From positions 1 through 30,982 of the IMG/VR virus record IMGVR_UViG_3300033995_001837: a stretch of 30,982 nucleotides of DNA, one strand, 5' to 3'. Below the pieces are notes generated by a model, which was not told where the DNA came from, did not search any database, and worked only from the letters and a program-made list of their open reading frames with translations. A program made the translations under genes and the position numbers. Shown one piece after another: positions 23,902-30,982 of the stretch (position 1 is its first letter; each line of letters opens with the position of its first letter). This DNA comes from a virus.

Positions 23902-25392
23902 ATGCAAGTCAACATTGTCGGCGGAGGAACGGCAGGTTTAATTGCCGCACTAGTAATAAAAAAACTCTTGCCGGTATTTGATGTATCCATATTGGAGTCT
24001 TCAAAAATAGGAATAATTGGGGTTGGTGAAGGTTCGACCGAACACTGGAGAACTTTTTGCGAATTGTGCGACATAAACATTGACGAGCTCGTCAAAGAAA
24101 CTGAAGCAACGCATAAATACGGAATCTATTTTGAGGGTTGGACAAATCACACACCCAAGTATTTTCATAGTATTTCCTCCTATGAGTTGCATAATGATTT
24201 GATTCCGGTTTATGACTGGGCTAATTCAAATGACAAACTGTTAACAAATTTATTTTCACACCCACTATTTATAGAAAATTGTATTCAGAAACCTTTTCAA
24301 ATTGACGCAGAAGGAAACGAAATAACAGAAGGACTGTCATTTCACAAACAAACAAATCAGTTTCATTTTGACACATTTAAACTAAATTCATATTTCCATG
24401 AACTTTGCAAAAAACGCGGGATAAGCGTTATTGATGACAAAGTTACCAAATTGAATATCAAAGAAGATAACGGATTTATTGGTTCTGTATCGTGTGGGGA
24501 AAATGAGTATTTTGCTGATTTCTGGATTGATGCAACTGGTTTATCAAGAGTCCTAATGAGTGCCCTTGGGAACAACGCATGGGAGTCATACTCGAAGTAT
24601 TTACTGGTTGATTCTGCATCCCCATTCCCAACTCCCCCCGACCCAAATGGCGAGATACGTCCATACACACGTGCCCGAGCAGCATCTTCTGGGTGGGTGT
24701 GGGAGATACCAACACAAAGCCGCAGGGGCAATGGGTATGTGTACTCATCTAAGCATATTGATGATGAGGCTGTCTTGGAAGAATTGTCACAAATGACTGG
24801 ATACCCCATAGAGAACCCAAGATTTATTCATTTTGATTCAGGATTCCTAAAAACTCAATGGCATAAAAATTGTGTAGCCATTGGACTTGCAAGTTCATTT
24901 ATCGAGCCATTAGAGGCAACTTCTATTTCTACCGCCATTCAGCAGGCTCGTTTATTGTGTACGTTTCTAGGTTCCTATTCACCCAATCACTCTGCATCCA
25001 TAAAAAGATACAACCAAATAATGGACGAATTTCATCAAAACTTGGTCTCCATGATTGCATTACATTATGTATCCGACAGAAGAGACACTCAATTTTGGCG
25101 TGATGCAGCAGATATGCCTAGGCCGCCAATGTTGGAAGATATGATGGAACTATGGAAAGAGCGAAGCCCTTCACGGAACGACTACTACGGCATGAATGGT
25201 TATGAGTTGTTTCAGGTTGCGCATTTTTGGCATGTTGCCCAAGGTCAGGGGTTGGTTGATGAAGAAAATTCACGTCTTGCCCTGATTAGGCACAATACAC
25301 TAGAATTAGCAAAGACAAGGATTACCCAAATACGTGATTCCTACCTTCGTACAGAACGAGTAATCAAACACCATGAAATATTCAAAAAATAA
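23902..25392 (+). CDS. Flavin-dependent (tryptophan) halogenase homologue
   Basis: A 496-residue enzyme of the tryptophan halogenase family, which uses FADH2, O2 and halide to make a hypohalous acid that halogenates an aromatic substrate. Diagnostic motifs: FAD-binding GGGTAG (residues 7-12), GVGEGSTEHW (40-49), catalytic-lysine region 'HKYGIYFEGW' (Lys-72), 'DFWIDATGLSR' (207-216), WVWEIP matching W-x-W-x-I-P (265-270), and 'NCVAIGLASSFIEPLEATSI' (323-342). All hallmarks are intact, so it is probably active. A partner flavin reductase is not encoded here. A halogenase from cyanophage Syn10 (VirX1) has been characterised as an iodinating enzyme, so phage halogenases are real. Substrate here is unknown. 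Confidence 0.92.
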   Translation: MQVNIVGGGTAGLIAALVIKKLLPVFDVSILESSKIGIIGVGEGSTEHWRTFCELCDINIDELVKETEATHKYGIYFEGWTNHTPKYFHSISSYELHNDLIPVYDWANSNDKLLTNLFSHPLFIENCIQKPFQIDAEGNEITEGLSFHKQTNQFHFDTFKLNSYFHELCKKRGISVIDDKVTKLNIKEDNGFIGSVSCGENEYFADFWIDATGLSRVLMSALGNNAWESYSKYLLVDSASPFPTPPDPNGEIRPYTRARAASSGWVWEIPTQSRRGNGYVYSSKHIDDEAVLEELSQMTGYPIENPRFIHFDSGFLKTQWHKNCVAIGLASSFIEPLEATSISTAIQQARLLCTFLGSYSPNHSASIKRYNQIMDEFHQNLVSMIALHYVSDRRDTQFWRDAADMPRPPMLEDMMELWKERSPSRNDYYGMNGYELFQVAHFWHVAQGQGLVDEENSRLALIRHNTLELAKTRITQIRDSYLRTERVIKHHEIFKK

Positions 25393-26164
25393 AGGAATCT
25401 CACACCTATCAGGTTTAAACCGGGTTGGTCAAGTTCCAAACTTAAAACCAAACCAAATTCTCATAATGCCTGAGTCCAATTCAATGTTGGACGTTGAAAA
25501 AATTCAACCGTTCATTAATAAAAATAGCAAAGAATGGTGGGTCAATAAACTACCAGATGACAAGAATATTAAATTTTGTCCTGGAACAACAGACCTAATG
25601 TACACGGGAATCACAATCCCATTGTGGGCAGACCTTAGGTGCCGACTCTCACCAGATGGCTCGTTGATTCAGGCTGAATTCAATTTAGTGCCAGAATCAG
25701 AAAGTGACCTTGCTGGTCGCATTGACCCGTTCACCTATGAGCAAACCGGTGATTGCCCATACACTGAACGCCGAGATGATTCGGTAAAGAAAACAAACTT
25801 CTTAAAACTTGTTAACCCTTTCTCATTCAGAACGGCAAAAGGCTACTCTGTTCTTATTGTTGGTTCTTTAATTAACCCACAGCCAGAGTTTGATGTTGTC
25901 CCCGGGATAGTCAATACGGATTATTATCACACTGTCAATGTTGTTCTAAATGTCAAAACCAAAGAACCTTTCTATCTCAAACAAGGAACACCAATAGCAC
26001 AGCTAATAGTGGTCAAGCGTAAAGAAAATACCGATTCCATTATCTTTGGCGACCAAGGACTTCACTCACTACATAGGAGTCGAGGATTTGGTGGACCATG
26101 GTCCCCATTGAATGATTGGAGAAAAGGTAAATACAAAAGGGAGCAGAGGGCATGGGACAGATAG
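25373..26164 (+). CDS. DUF6065-like protein of unknown function
   Basis: A 263-residue protein. The central 'FLKLVNPFSFRTAKGYSVLIVGSLINPQPEFDVVPGIVNTDYYHTVNVVLNV' and 'PFYLKQGTPIAQLIVVKR' resemble a beta-barrel family I recall as DUF6065, found near oxygenases in other phages. The name is from memory, and the barrel bears some resemblance to dUTPase/dCTP-deaminase folds. It overlaps the halogenase by 20 bases and the next oxygenase by 13, so it is embedded in the cassette. The N-terminus (1-100) is polar with 'KEWWVNKLPDD'. No catalytic residues can be assigned. Could be a ligand- or substrate-binding partner, which is inference. Confidence 0.7.
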   Translation: MKYSKNKGISHLSGLNRVGQVPNLKPNQILIMPESNSMLDVEKIQPFINKNSKEWWVNKLPDDKNIKFCPGTTDLMYTGITIPLWADLRCRLSPDGSLIQAEFNLVPESESDLAGRIDPFTYEQTGDCPYTERRDDSVKKTNFLKLVNPFSFRTAKGYSVLIVGSLINPQPEFDVVPGIVNTDYYHTVNVVLNVKTKEPFYLKQGTPIAQLIVVKRKENTDSIIFGDQGLHSLHRSRGFGGPWSPLNDWRKGKYKREQRAWDR

Positions 26165-26172
26165 AACGGCAT
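26149..26172 (+). repeat. Start-codon repeat shared by oxygenases 2 and 3, copy 1
   Basis: GGCATGGGA-NNN-ATAGAACGGCAT spans the start codon of oxygenase 2. The same 24-base frame occurs at the start of oxygenase 3 (27508-27531), with 21 or more of 24 bases identical, giving both proteins the N-terminus M-G-x-I-E-R-H. The sequences diverge right after it. Confidence 0.7.
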
Positions 26173-26847
26173 TTTCCACTCGGGTTAGTTTCTGGTATTG
26201 CTGAATACAAAAATGTCCTAGACGCAGAATTATGTAAAGAATTGGTTTCATGTTTGACGGAAGATTTTAATACACTGTTTTCTGCTGGTCCGACCATCGG
26301 TGGTTACAATCCATACATGAAGAGGTGCATGGATACATCATTTATGAATGATGAGCAATACACGCCAGAATTAAGGCATTATAAAAAATATTTTGAGATA
26401 TGCAGTTCGTTTGACACCATCGTTTGGTCGTGCGTTGCTGACTACATTGAGCAGTACCGAGAGCTATGGCAAGCGCCAAATGTCCAATCTACGGGTTTTA
26501 GGATTCAGCGCTACGAACGAAATGCTGGCTACTACAGGCAGCATTGCGATGCTGTTCCGTGGATTGAAACGCATGGTGATGGCAGTATCAAACGTATTCT
26601 TGCAGTCGTTGTTTATCTAAATACAGTGCAGGATGGCGGTGGAACTCGTTTCCCTATGCATGAATTGACCGTGAACGCAGAAGTCGGAAAGGTTGTAGTT
26701 TTTCCAACCACATGGCAGTACCCGCATCAGGGTCTGTGGATTATCAGTGAATTTATCAACTGTTCGATTGAGCCTGTCCAAAACATCAACTTGATTGATG
26801 AGGATTCATTTATTACTCCAGAAACAAAGTTTACAGAAGATGAATAA
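26152..26847 (+). CDS. 2OG-Fe(II) oxygenase 2, atypical 2OG-binding region
   Basis: A 231-residue member of the 2OG-Fe(II) fold. The iron ligands look present: His-131 and Asp-133 in 'YYRQHCDAVPW', distal His-192 in 'QYPHQGLW'. 'VVVYLNTVQDGGGTRFP' and 'AEVGKVVVFPTTW' are standard strands. However, the Lys/Arg that normally follows the distal His by about ten residues to bind 2-oxoglutarate is not visible: 'HQGLWIISEFINCS' has none. It may be altered in cosubstrate binding, lie elsewhere, or be inactive. The C-terminal 25 residues are acidic. The ATG lies in a shared start repeat and overlaps the preceding gene by 13 bases. Its stop overlaps the next gene by 8. Confidence 0.75.
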   Translation: MGQIERHFPLGLVSGIAEYKNVLDAELCKELVSCLTEDFNTLFSAGPTIGGYNPYMKRCMDTSFMNDEQYTPELRHYKKYFEICSSFDTIVWSCVADYIEQYRELWQAPNVQSTGFRIQRYERNAGYYRQHCDAVPWIETHGDGSIKRILAVVVYLNTVQDGGGTRFPMHELTVNAEVGKVVVFPTTWQYPHQGLWIISEFINCSIEPVQNINLIDEDSFITPETKFTEDE

Positions 26848-27508
26848 TGTTCGCCGGGTGCTAATCATGACCCCCGCACAGTCATACACCCCAGAGTATG
26901 TTGCTTCTTTGTGTCAAACATTCAAATTTGGTTATGAAAACAATATCAACATTGACATACACACGGCTGCCGGCTCACACGTTGGCCAATTACGCGAAAT
27001 TATGGTCGAGCAAATTCGCATATCACGACTAGCGTATGACAAAATGTTATGGATAGACAGTGACATACAATGGACGGTAGAAGATTTTGCCAAAATCATC
27101 TCCTCCCCACACCCAATTACCGTCGGCTCTTATCACGTCAGTTCGGATGGCAAACTAAGTTCTACCAAACAATTTGGAAGCAATGCAACCGAAACTTGCG
27201 CACTGGCAATAAGCCCTATATCAAATTCCCCATCTTTTTTCTTATTAGAAGAACTAGATAGTCTCCCTGAATACGTAGGTATCTACACAAGCGGATTTGG
27301 GTTTGTTTGCATATCAAGAGGGGTGTTTGGTGAAATGGAGGTGCCGTACTTTTCAAACAAGGAAGTTCACAATCCATCGACTGGGGAAAAAACCTTTGAG
27401 ACAAGCGAGGATGCATCATGGTTTATCCGTGCACATGAAGCAGGATTCAAACCCATGCTTGACACCACCATCCGTCTTGGTCATGTAAAAACAGTGGTCT
27501 GGAAGTAG
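26840..27508 (+). CDS. GT-A type glycosyltransferase-like protein
   Basis: A 222-residue protein when started at ATG 26840, which gives 'MNNVRRVLIMTPAQSYTPEYV', a natural first beta strand, and overlaps the oxygenase stop by 8 bases. A longer in-frame start at 26795 lies inside the oxygenase gene and adds an unlikely hydrophobic-poor leader. The key motif is 'KMLWIDSDIQWTVEDF', a D-x-D (Asp-73, Asp-75) of GT-A enzymes that bind a sugar nucleotide through a metal ion. 'YTSGFGFVCISRGVFGEM' and 'EDASWFIRAHEAGFKPMLD' resemble acceptor/catalytic segments, the latter like the E-D-x-x-x-x-R motif of family-2-like enzymes. Sugar and acceptor are unknown. It sits between two oxygenases, consistent with glycosylating a hydroxylated residue. 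Confidence 0.75.
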   Translation: MNNVRRVLIMTPAQSYTPEYVASLCQTFKFGYENNINIDIHTAAGSHVGQLREIMVEQIRISRLAYDKMLWIDSDIQWTVEDFAKIISSPHPITVGSYHVSSDGKLSSTKQFGSNATETCALAISPISNSPSFFLLEELDSLPEYVGIYTSGFGFVCISRGVFGEMEVPYFSNKEVHNPSTGEKTFETSEDASWFIRAHEAGFKPMLDTTIRLGHVKTVVWK

Positions 27509-27531
27509 GCATGGGAACCATAGAACGGCAT
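27508..27531 (+). repeat. Start-codon repeat shared by oxygenases 2 and 3, copy 2
   Basis: Second copy of the GGCATGGGA-NNN-ATAGAACGGCAT element, spanning the start of oxygenase 3. In copy 1 the three variable bases are CAG and here they are ACC. See the first copy at 26149 for the comparison. Confidence 0.7.
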
Positions 27532-28068
27532 GAAAATGTTTTATCTATTTCTTTGTTGAGTGAAATCCACGAGTATATTTCCCAGAATTCGTTTGATTAT
27601 ATTTGGCGAGAAAATACGATGTGGAACAAAGAACTCACTGAAGGTTCGGCCGCAATAACGATGGCAAGTCTTGAACAATTTGAAGAAAACCTCAGAGAAG
27701 AGGTGAGTTTATTTGTCCCTGAAGTCAAAGAAATGGATTTATGTATCCCATTTCCAATGTTTTATTCAATGCCTATTCATTCCCAGATTGGCTGGCATGA
27801 AGATTACTCACCAATAAATGTCTCCATCTACCTAAATGAGTCATGGGACAAAAACTGGGGAGGTTTATTCATATATATGGAAGATAAAAACTTAAAAGGG
27901 TATGTTCCAGAATTCAATACCGCCGTTGTTGCAAAGGGACAGATACCCCATCATGTATCAATGATTACTAGTGCAGCACCTGTCAAAAGATGTAGTCTTC
28001 AGCTATTCTTTGCCGACCGAGAAACTGCCTATCAGCACCAACGAATGAAAAGTAATCATGTTTTATAA
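27511..28068 (+). CDS. 2OG-Fe(II) oxygenase 3
   Basis: A 185-residue oxygenase with complete-looking active site: His-96 and Asp-98 in 'GWHEDYSPINVSIYLNESW', distal His-148 in 'IPHHVSMI', and Arg-160 in 'PVKRCSLQLFF' as the likely 2-oxoglutarate carboxylate ligand (Lys-159 is adjacent). 'WGGLFIYMED' is the mid-domain strand. It is shorter than the other two and diverges from them except at the first seven residues. The ATG lies two bases after the glycosyltransferase stop. Its end overlaps the small membrane protein gene by 11 bases. As with the others, substrate is unknown. It is closer in style to small phage oxygenases found near fibre genes than to housekeeping enzymes. Confidence 0.8.
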   Translation: MGTIERHENVLSISLLSEIHEYISQNSFDYIWRENTMWNKELTEGSAAITMASLEQFEENLREEVSLFVPEVKEMDLCIPFPMFYSMPIHSQIGWHEDYSPINVSIYLNESWDKNWGGLFIYMEDKNLKGYVPEFNTAVVAKGQIPHHVSMITSAAPVKRCSLQLFFADRETAYQHQRMKSNHVL

Positions 28069-28345
28069 TAAAATCATTACAGCCATTAAAACAATGTCAT
28101 CCAAGGACTACTGGACAAGAGTCAACACCGTTGAGGCGTGGGGATTTTCTACCAAGATTGCCATCATCTTTCCCGGCTTGCTACTTGGCAAGCAGTTCTG
28201 GTGGCTCTACATCTTTGCCATCATCTCGAGCGTTGCTCTTATTTGGACATCCACCAAGAAGACACTCCCCACAATCATCCTTTTTAACGTATTGTGGGTT
28301 GTTCTGGCATCTCTTTCAATTATCAAGCATTTCTGGTGGTTCTAA
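28058..28345 (+). CDS. Small membrane protein in the enzyme cassette
   Basis: A 95-residue hydrophobic protein with about three membrane segments: residues ~32-46 ('IAIIFPGLLLG'), ~47-64 ('FWWLYIFAIISSVALIW') and ~72-92 ('PTIILFNVLWVVLASLSIIKHFWWF'). I recognise no family. The start at 28058 overlaps the oxygenase by 11 bases; an alternative ATG at 28094 would give 83 residues. It ends one base before the methyltransferase ATG, so it is co-expressed with it. It could anchor the modification enzymes at the membrane, or be an unrelated small phage membrane protein (holin- or superinfection-type). Confidence 0.6.
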   Translation: MFYNKIITAIKTMSSKDYWTRVNTVEAWGFSTKIAIIFPGLLLGKQFWWLYIFAIISSVALIWTSTKKTLPTIILFNVLWVVLASLSIIKHFWWF

Positions 28346-28346
28346 C

Positions 28347-28958
28347 ATGATTTTGCTGCATACAGAATATTCGTACGATGAAGAGTTCTCTAAAAAACTT
28401 GGCTTTGAGTTCACTGTTGCTGGCTCGGATAAGTCTTCGCATCACGGCTACGAGGATGTGTATTCACACCTATTGTCCGGCATGTCACCAAAATCTTTTT
28501 TGGAAATCGGTCTTTTTCTTGGAGACACCCGTAGCACGGATTTGTTTGCGTGGGAGCAGATGTTCCCGGAAGCAAAAATCTACGGCGCAGACATTAAGAA
28601 ACATTTGCTTTTTAAGAGTGGAATAATCGAAACGTTCTTTATTGACCAATCCAAGGTCGAGACATTTATGGAGATGCGTAAATCACTTCCGTCGCAAATC
28701 GATATCATCCTTGACGACGCATCTCATATTTTTGAACTTTCCATCAATACTTTTGAAAACCTTTTTGACCTTGTTTCCGAGGGTGGAATCTACATGATTG
28801 AGGACATCTTGTTTGGGAATTACAACATGGATAGTTGGGAACAACGAGTAAGCCAGTTCACCGATTATTTTGATGGTAAAGGTTTTAATTACAAGGTGTT
28901 TGCAACATCAAAAGTTCACGAATGTGTTGATAGTGTTGTTCTGGCCGTCTACAAGTAG
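28347..28958 (+). CDS. Class I SAM-dependent methyltransferase
   Basis: A 203-residue methyltransferase starting at ATG 28347; the frame is open upstream but that part overlaps the membrane protein in another frame and reads as non-protein. SAM-binding motif I is 'FLEIGLFLGDTRST' (51-64), followed by 'EAKIYGADIKK' (Asp-82), 'FFIDQSK' and 'DIILDDASHIFELSI' (metal-binding type Asp-Asp...His at 123-127), then 'FENLFDLVSEGGIYMIEDI'. This pattern matches sugar O-methyltransferases of the macrocin/TylF-CmcI sort, which methylate hydroxyls of glycans or natural products. A fibre-glycan O-methyltransferase is a fitting role here. No ribosome binding site is obvious, and translation is likely coupled to the gene before it. 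Confidence 0.8.
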   Translation: MILLHTEYSYDEEFSKKLGFEFTVAGSDKSSHHGYEDVYSHLLSGMSPKSFLEIGLFLGDTRSTDLFAWEQMFPEAKIYGADIKKHLLFKSGIIETFFIDQSKVETFMEMRKSLPSQIDIILDDASHIFELSINTFENLFDLVSEGGIYMIEDILFGNYNMDSWEQRVSQFTDYFDGKGFNYKVFATSKVHECVDSVVLAVYK

Positions 28959-28967
28959 AGGAAATTC

Positions 28968-30026
28968 ATGCGTTTTCACGTAGTTAGTTTGCCACATACA
29001 AATACAACACTAGATTTTACGGCTTGTGCTTTCACGGAAAAAGTACGTAAATTCTGCATGATGATGAAATCTTTAGGGCATACCGTTTATCTGTATGCAG
29101 GCGAAGATAATGAGGCTCCGTGTGATGAGCATATTACGTGCATAACTGAAAAAGAAAGACTTAAGTCGCTTGGTGGGAATCATTACACAATGGCATCTTT
29201 TGACTATTCGTTGCCGCACTGGAAAAAATTCAACGACAACGTAGTTAGGGCAATCCAGGAACGGTCGGAAAAAGAAGACTTTATCTGCAGTATCGGTGGA
29301 CTCGCCCATAAGCAAATTGCGGATGCTCTTCCAGCGCTTACTTTCGTTGAGTTCGGTATTGGCTACCCAGGGACATTTGCCAAGTTTAGAGTGTTTGAAT
29401 CATACGCTTGGATGCACACAATCTATGGGACATCCACAAGTAATGCCGCATCGTTAGACGGGAACTTCTTCGACACCGTCATCCCTTCATACTTTGAAAT
29501 GGAGCGGTTTCCATTCAGTGCGGAACCAGAAGATTACTACTTATTCATGGGTCGTCTCACCGAACGTAAGGGCTATCAGATTGCCGAAGAGGTGTGCGAG
29601 CGATTGGGTAAACGTCTCATCATTGCAGGACAGGGAAACATTCCGTCCTATGGGGAATATGTTGGTGTGGTCGGAGCAGAAGAACGAGCCAAGCTGTTTG
29701 GTGGCGCAATTGCATCATTCGCCCCAACGCTGTATGTCGAGCCATTTGGAAGCGTTGTCCCTGAAGCGCATGCCTGCGGTACTCCGACTATTACAACTGA
29801 CTGGGGAGCATTCACGGAACTTGTTGTAAATGGTTTCAACGGATATAGATGCCGCACCCTTAAGGAGTTCATGGAAGCTACCGAAAAGGTGAAGGACCTT
29901 GACCGTAAGAAAATCCACGAATTGGCATTCTCGAAGTACAGCCTGGAAGTCGTTGCCGTCATGTATGAAGAGTATTTTACAAAACTATTGACCCTCTGGG
30001 AAGACGGTTGGTATTCTTTAAAATAG
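28968..30026 (+). CDS. GT4-family glycosyltransferase
   Basis: A 352-residue GT-B glycosyltransferase. The N-terminal domain ('MRFHVVSLPHTNTT...FTEKVRKFCMMMKSLGHTVYLYAGEDNE') binds acceptor. The C-terminal domain has 'DYYLFMGRLTERKGYQIAEEVCERLGKRLIIAGQG' and the E-x7-E nucleotide-sugar motif 'VEPFGSVVPEAHACGTPTITTDWGAFTELV' (Glu-258 and Glu-266). It transfers a sugar from an NDP-sugar with retention. Length is normal for GT4. AGAGGAAA before the ATG is a good ribosome binding site. It is the last gene of the cassette, followed by a 180-base gap and a collagen-like fibre gene, consistent with fibre glycosylation. Host surface-glycan modification is the alternative. Confidence 0.9.
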   Translation: MRFHVVSLPHTNTTLDFTACAFTEKVRKFCMMMKSLGHTVYLYAGEDNEAPCDEHITCITEKERLKSLGGNHYTMASFDYSLPHWKKFNDNVVRAIQERSEKEDFICSIGGLAHKQIADALPALTFVEFGIGYPGTFAKFRVFESYAWMHTIYGTSTSNAASLDGNFFDTVIPSYFEMERFPFSAEPEDYYLFMGRLTERKGYQIAEEVCERLGKRLIIAGQGNIPSYGEYVGVVGAEERAKLFGGAIASFAPTLYVEPFGSVVPEAHACGTPTITTDWGAFTELVVNGFNGYRCRTLKEFMEATEKVKDLDRKKIHELAFSKYSLEVVAVMYEEYFTKLLTLWEDGWYSLK

Positions 30027-30207
30027 GGTAAACATTGTCTCAAAAATTGGAGGGGTATGGTTTTTCCCGCATGCTTAGGCGGATTATTCATATGTTGTAG
30101 TAATATGTTGTTTAGGTTTCCATGAACCACCCTCATTTCTAGAACTGCGGGAAAATAGGTTCTATACTTGCAGTAAAGACAACTTGTAGCAACAAATTTG
30201 AGGTTTA
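30027..30207 (+). promoter_or_regulatory. Longest gap, before the second collagen-like fibre
   Basis: A 181-base gap, the longest in the window, with no convincing gene. It has a direct repeat of ATGTTGT 12 bases apart (30092-30098, 30104-30110), and a -10-like TATACT at 30163-30168 with only a weak -35 (TAGAAC, 30140-30145). I see no strong terminator: GGGG near 30050 and TTTTTCCC at 30061-30068 could pair weakly. A new transcription unit for the downstream fibre gene would be expected to start here. Confidence 0.4.

Positions 30208-30982
<775 letters not shown>

Noticed and set aside
26795-26839. Earlier start for the GT-A protein
   Set aside because: Lies within the oxygenase gene and adds an atypical leader before the first strand; ATG 26840 gives a standard 8-base overlap.
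28131-28346. N-terminal extension of the methyltransferase
   Set aside because: It overlaps the membrane protein in another frame and reads as Ser/Pro-rich nonsense; the ATG at 28347 begins a natural sequence.
22831-30026. A bacterial natural-product cluster (halogenase, oxygenases, glycosyltransferases, methyltransferase)
   Set aside because: No NRPS, PKS, precursor peptide or transporter is present, the genes overlap phage-style, and both sides are phage fibre genes.

Overview
The window is a contiguous piece of a contractile-tailed (myovirus-type) bacteriophage genome. Every gene I can support lies on the + strand, genes are packed end to end (many TAATG/TGATG/ATGA overlaps), and no bacterial housekeeping gene, tRNA, integrase, transposase or CRISPR array is visible. 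Base composition is moderate and slightly AT-rich. The host cannot be named from this sequence. The small protein at 15714 resembles r1t-type holins, common in phages of Gram-positives including actinobacteria, so a Gram-positive (perhaps aquatic actinobacterial) host is a guess only. Collagen-like fibres plus a phage halogenase recall aquatic myophages.

Layout. (1) 1-2059: neck/connector genes (5'-truncated head-tail connector, virion-morphogenesis/tail-completion protein, probable tail terminator, small unknown). (2) 2185-9248: tail sheath, tail tube, a tail-assembly chaperone pair joined by a probable -1 frameshift (slippery AAACCCT at 4636-4642), and a 1460-residue tape measure with a C-terminal M15-like peptidase motif. 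(3) 9249-15590: baseplate (hub spacer-like, gp27/gpD-like hub, short OB-fold spike, gp25-like wedge, J-like and I-like wedge proteins, small conserved unknown). (4) 15714-15929: probable holin. (5) 16027-22820: a host-recognition module behind a candidate promoter: BppU-like protein, small fibre protein, long fibre, collagen-like fibre, beta-rich accessory protein, and two related glycine-rich tip proteins, the larger His-rich. (6) 22831-30026: an unusual enzyme cassette of three 2OG-Fe(II) oxygenases, a flavin-dependent tryptophan-halogenase homologue, a DUF6065-like protein, a GT-A type glycosyltransferase, a small membrane protein, a class I SAM methyltransferase and a GT4 glycosyltransferase. 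(7) 30208 to the end: another collagen-like fibre, cut by the window edge.

How it fits together. Regions 1-4 are a standard contractile tail assembly line in the usual order. The striking part is region 6: enzymes that would look like natural-product tailoring functions (hydroxylation, halogenation, glycosylation, methylation) sit between two genes for collagen-like fibres rich in Gly-Pro-Thr and Gly-Val-Thr triplets. My main hypothesis is that this is a post-translational decoration system for the phage's own fibres. The alternative is that the enzymes modify host surface glycans or metabolites. No enzyme target can be proved from sequence alone.
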